Assembly (NCBI GenBank): GCA_031553235.1
Contig: JAVBLS010000014.1
Span: 1 to 64,000, forward strand
Direction: 5' to 3'
Source: Frigididesulfovibrio sp031553235
Lineage (GTDB): Bacteria; Desulfobacterota; Desulfovibrionia; Desulfovibrionales; Desulfovibrionaceae
Length of the DNA: 64,000 bases
Made by a program: the position numbers and the translations under genes. The notes beneath the pieces are model-generated. The model did no database searches, was not told the origin of the DNA, and was given only the letters and a program-made list of their open reading frames with translations. Positions within the stretch are counted from its first letter, which is position 1, and every line of letters starts with the position of its first letter. Below, one piece after another: positions 60,685 through 64,000 of the stretch.

Positions 60685-61698
60685 ATGTATACCCCCTGTC
60701 GCCTTATTCTCGATGAACTTCGCGCCGGCCGACCCGTGGTCGAGGCCGTGCTCCTGGCGAGCAAAGGTTCCACCCCGCGTACCGCCGGGGCGCGGCTTTT
60801 GGCCTTTGCCGACGGTCGCAGCGCCGGCAGCGTCGGCGGCGGCCGTTCGGAAGCCGAGACCCTGGAGGCCGCGCGACGTCTGGCGGCCGAACCGGAAGCC
60901 CTGGCCCTGGAACTGCACTTTTCTCTGGTCGGGGTCACCGACATGGATATGATCTGCGGCGGCGAGCTTTCCGTGCTCCTGCATCGCATCGATCCCACGC
61001 CGGAAGTTTTGGCGACCCACGCCCGGGCGGCCGAGCTTGAAGAGCGCGGCAAAGCCTTCAACCTGCTCACCCGCCTGGAAGAGGCAGGCTCCGGCAGGCT
61101 GCGCGTCCTCGGCCGGACAGCGACCCCGGCGTTGCCCCAAAGACCGGGGCCCCAATCGTTATTCCCCACTCTGGAGCGCACGACCGGCGGGCTTACGCTG
61201 GTTTCTCCCTTTGCCGGGGCGCGCCGGATCTTTCTCTTCGGCGGCGGGCACGTCTCCTTGGCCCTGGCCGGCCTGGCCCACACCCTGGGTTATCGTGTCG
61301 TCGTTCTGGAAGACCGGGCGGAATTTCTCGCCGGCGACCGCTTTCCCCATGCCTCGCGTCTGGTCCTGTCGGATCAGGCCACTCCCACCCTGACGAACGC
61401 CCTGGTCGAGCATGAGCCCGGCCGGAGCGACGCGGCCGTGATCCTCACCCGGGGGCACAGCCACGACCGCGAGGCCCTGCGCGCCGTCCTGGGCTTCCCC
61501 TTCGGCTATATCGGGATGATCGGCAGCCGTTCCAAGCGCGATGCCGTGTATGCCCTTTTGCGCAAAGAAGGTGTGGCCGACGAGGCCCTGGCCGCGGTGC
61601 ACTGCCCGGTGGGCTTGAATATCGGCGCCCAGACGCCCGAAGAAATCGCCGTGAGCATCACGGCCGAACTCATTGCCTGCCGGGGCGAAATTGGTTGA
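60685..61698 (+). CDS. XdhC/CoxI family molybdenum hydroxylase maturation protein
   Basis: The 337-residue protein has both XdhC parts: an N-terminal XdhC_CoxI domain (VEAVLLASKGSTPRTAGARL, SAGSVGGGRSEAETLEAA) and a C-terminal Rossmann domain (ARRIFLFGGGHVSLALAGLA, FGYIGMIGSRSKRDAVYALL, CPVGLNIGAQTPEEIAVSIT). XdhC binds the molybdenum cofactor, protects it while it is sulfurated, and loads it into the hydroxylase. Here selenium loading is possible. ATG 60685 has GGAGGTCCGC. It is divergent from the enzyme operon. Confidence 0.9.
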   Translation: MYTPCRLILDELRAGRPVVEAVLLASKGSTPRTAGARLLAFADGRSAGSVGGGRSEAETLEAARRLAAEPEALALELHFSLVGVTDMDMICGGELSVLLHRIDPTPEVLATHARAAELEERGKAFNLLTRLEEAGSGRLRVLGRTATPALPQRPGPQSLFPTLERTTGGLTLVSPFAGARRIFLFGGGHVSLALAGLAHTLGYRVVVLEDRAEFLAGDRFPHASRLVLSDQATPTLTNALVEHEPGRSDAAVILTRGHSHDREALRAVLGFPFGYIGMIGSRSKRDAVYALLRKEGVADEALAAVHCPVGLNIGAQTPEEIAVSITAELIACRGEIG

Positions 61699-61729
61699 AA
61701 AAAGCAACGACTCCGGGTATGACGACCGG

Positions 61730-63151
<1,422 letters not shown>

Positions 63152-63181
63152 GCCGGCCCGCACCCTTTTGGAGACAACCGC

Positions 63182-64000
63182 ATGCTGGACATCATCAGAC
63201 AAGGCGCCCGCTCCCTGGCCGTCAAGGTCATTTTCGGGATCATCATTCTGGTTTTCATTTTCTGGGGAGTGGGAAACTTCAATAAAGCGCCCCAACACAC
63301 GGCGGCCGAGGTCAACGGCGAAAACATCAGTCTGAACGACGTCATGCGCGAAGTCAGGGCGAACATCGACAATTACCGCCGCAGCGTGCCGGATTTTTCC
63401 TCCAACGTTGAAGCCCAGAAACGCTTCAAAGAACTGATCGTGCGCGAACTTGTCTTTTCGGCCCTGCGCCGGCAAGAGGCCAAGCGCCTGGGCATCTTTG
63501 TCTCGCGCGTGGAGCTGGGCGCGGTGATCTCGCGCATCGGCATGTTTCATGACGACCAGGGCAAGTTCGATCCCGAGCGCTACAAGCTGGCGCTTAAAAA
63601 CCGCGGCTTGACCGTGGCTGAATTCCAGGACGGCTACCGCAACACCCTGCTCGAGGAAAAGCTCATGGCCCTGGTCACAGCCGGGGTGCAGGTGTCCGAG
63701 GCCGAGGCCCGCACGGCCTTCAACTTCGGCCTGACCCAGCGCACGGCCCAGTACGTGCTCTTTGACGCCGCCGCGTACATGGACAAGGCTGAAGTCTCCG
63801 ACGCCGACATTTCCGCCTGGTACGAAACCAACAAAGACTCCCTGCGCCTGCCCGCCCGGGTCAACCTCGATTACATCGAGCTGACCCCGACGGCCCTGGC
63901 CGCCTCACAGACGGTTGCGGACGCAGAAATTGCCGCCGAGTATGCCAAAAAAGCCGACGAATACAGCGAGCCCGCCGGCTACCGCAGCCGGCAGATTTTC
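63182..64000 (+). CDS. PpiD/SurA-type periplasmic foldase, N-terminal part
   Basis: The gene runs off the right edge; 273 codons are present. ATG 63182 has GGAG ten bases upstream. Residues 1-33 give a PpiD-like start: MLDIIRQGARSLAVKVIF, a membrane anchor GIIILVFIFWGVGNF, then EVNGENISLNDVMREV, the usual SurA-N opening. Helical segments with RFKELIVRELVFSALRRQEA and GLTVAEFQDGYRNTLLEEKL follow. A parvulin isomerase domain is expected beyond the window edge. It is anchored in the inner membrane facing the periplasm and assists outer-membrane protein folding. Confidence 0.85.
   Translation, partial: MLDIIRQGARSLAVKVIFGIIILVFIFWGVGNFNKAPQHTAAEVNGENISLNDVMREVRANIDNYRRSVPDFSSNVEAQKRFKELIVRELVFSALRRQEAKRLGIFVSRVELGAVISRIGMFHDDQGKFDPERYKLALKNRGLTVAEFQDGYRNTLLEEKLMALVTAGVQVSEAEARTAFNFGLTQRTAQYVLFDAAAYMDKAEVSDADISAWYETNKDSLRLPARVNLDYIELTPTALAASQTVADAEIAAEYAKKADEYSEPAGYRSRQIF

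Overview
The window looks like a high-GC, anaerobic, flagellated Gram-negative bacterium of the sulfate-reducer type, most likely a Desulfovibrionaceae member. This is inferred from gene content and gene order (truB-rpsO-pnp, ferredoxin-dependent 2-oxoacid oxidation, a molybdenum hydroxylase with YqeB/YqeC/MocA, a two-domain YedF, a lipid A acyltransferase, fliD/fliS). No 16S gene is present, so the genus cannot be fixed.

Region 1 (1-7238) is accessory DNA lying against the 3' end of an elongator tRNA-Met gene (7162-7238, minus). From the tRNA inward it holds a tyrosine integrase gene split by one in-frame TAA, four copies of a 9-mer that resemble integrase arm sites, two small exported proteins (one strikingly AT-rich), a degenerate 80-81 bp tandem repeat with promoter- and terminator-like hairpins, a RepA/AAA_25-type ATPase, and a small gene destroyed by an IS630 element whose own transposase is frameshifted. 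The far end of the element was not found. The window opens inside the start of a secreted protein gene.

Region 2 (7239-24139) is core chromosome: a DUF2157-DUF4401 fusion with a GDYXXLXY partner, then on the minus strand purA, holB, an IS5/IS427-type element, truB, rpsO and pnp. Beyond these lie a small conserved protein, a WcbI-like protein, and fliD-fliS behind a good sigma-28 promoter.

Region 3 (24140-41756) starts with a lipoprotein, glucokinase and Lon. It continues with a two-gene regulatory pair (PocR/LytS-like sensor and receiver-AraC protein) in which both phosphorylation residues are replaced. This pair converges on a nine-gene minus-strand operon, ptb-brnQ-ACT-buk-vor(4 subunits)-leucine dehydrogenase. 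The operon reads as a complete route from imported branched-chain amino acids through 2-oxoacids, acyl-CoA and acyl-phosphate to branched fatty acids plus ATP. A GNAT fragment and a DUF374-LpxL fusion follow.

Region 4 (41871-51898) is mixed housekeeping: yedF, an RsuA/RluB-type pseudouridine synthase, a truncated DUF1992 gene, rimO, a PAS histidine kinase, rdgB, a DJ-1 protein, an FKBP-type isomerase, pgpA and purC.

Region 5 (51968-61698) is a molybdenum hydroxylase locus: a MoeA/MoaB-like protein, an outer-membrane protein, yqeB, yqeC, mocA, the three enzyme subunits and an XdhC-type maturation factor. YqeB and YqeC imply the labile selenium cofactor type. The window ends with a sigma-54 activator carrying a pseudo-receiver and the start of a PpiD/SurA-type foldase.

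A genome-wide signature is a family of about 125-150 bp composite palindromes, mostly beside gene 3' ends (copies at 13795, 18579, 19215, 31279, 48673, 51051 and 56472, plus fragments). Their arms change sequence between copies while staying self-complementary, and their loops come in two types.
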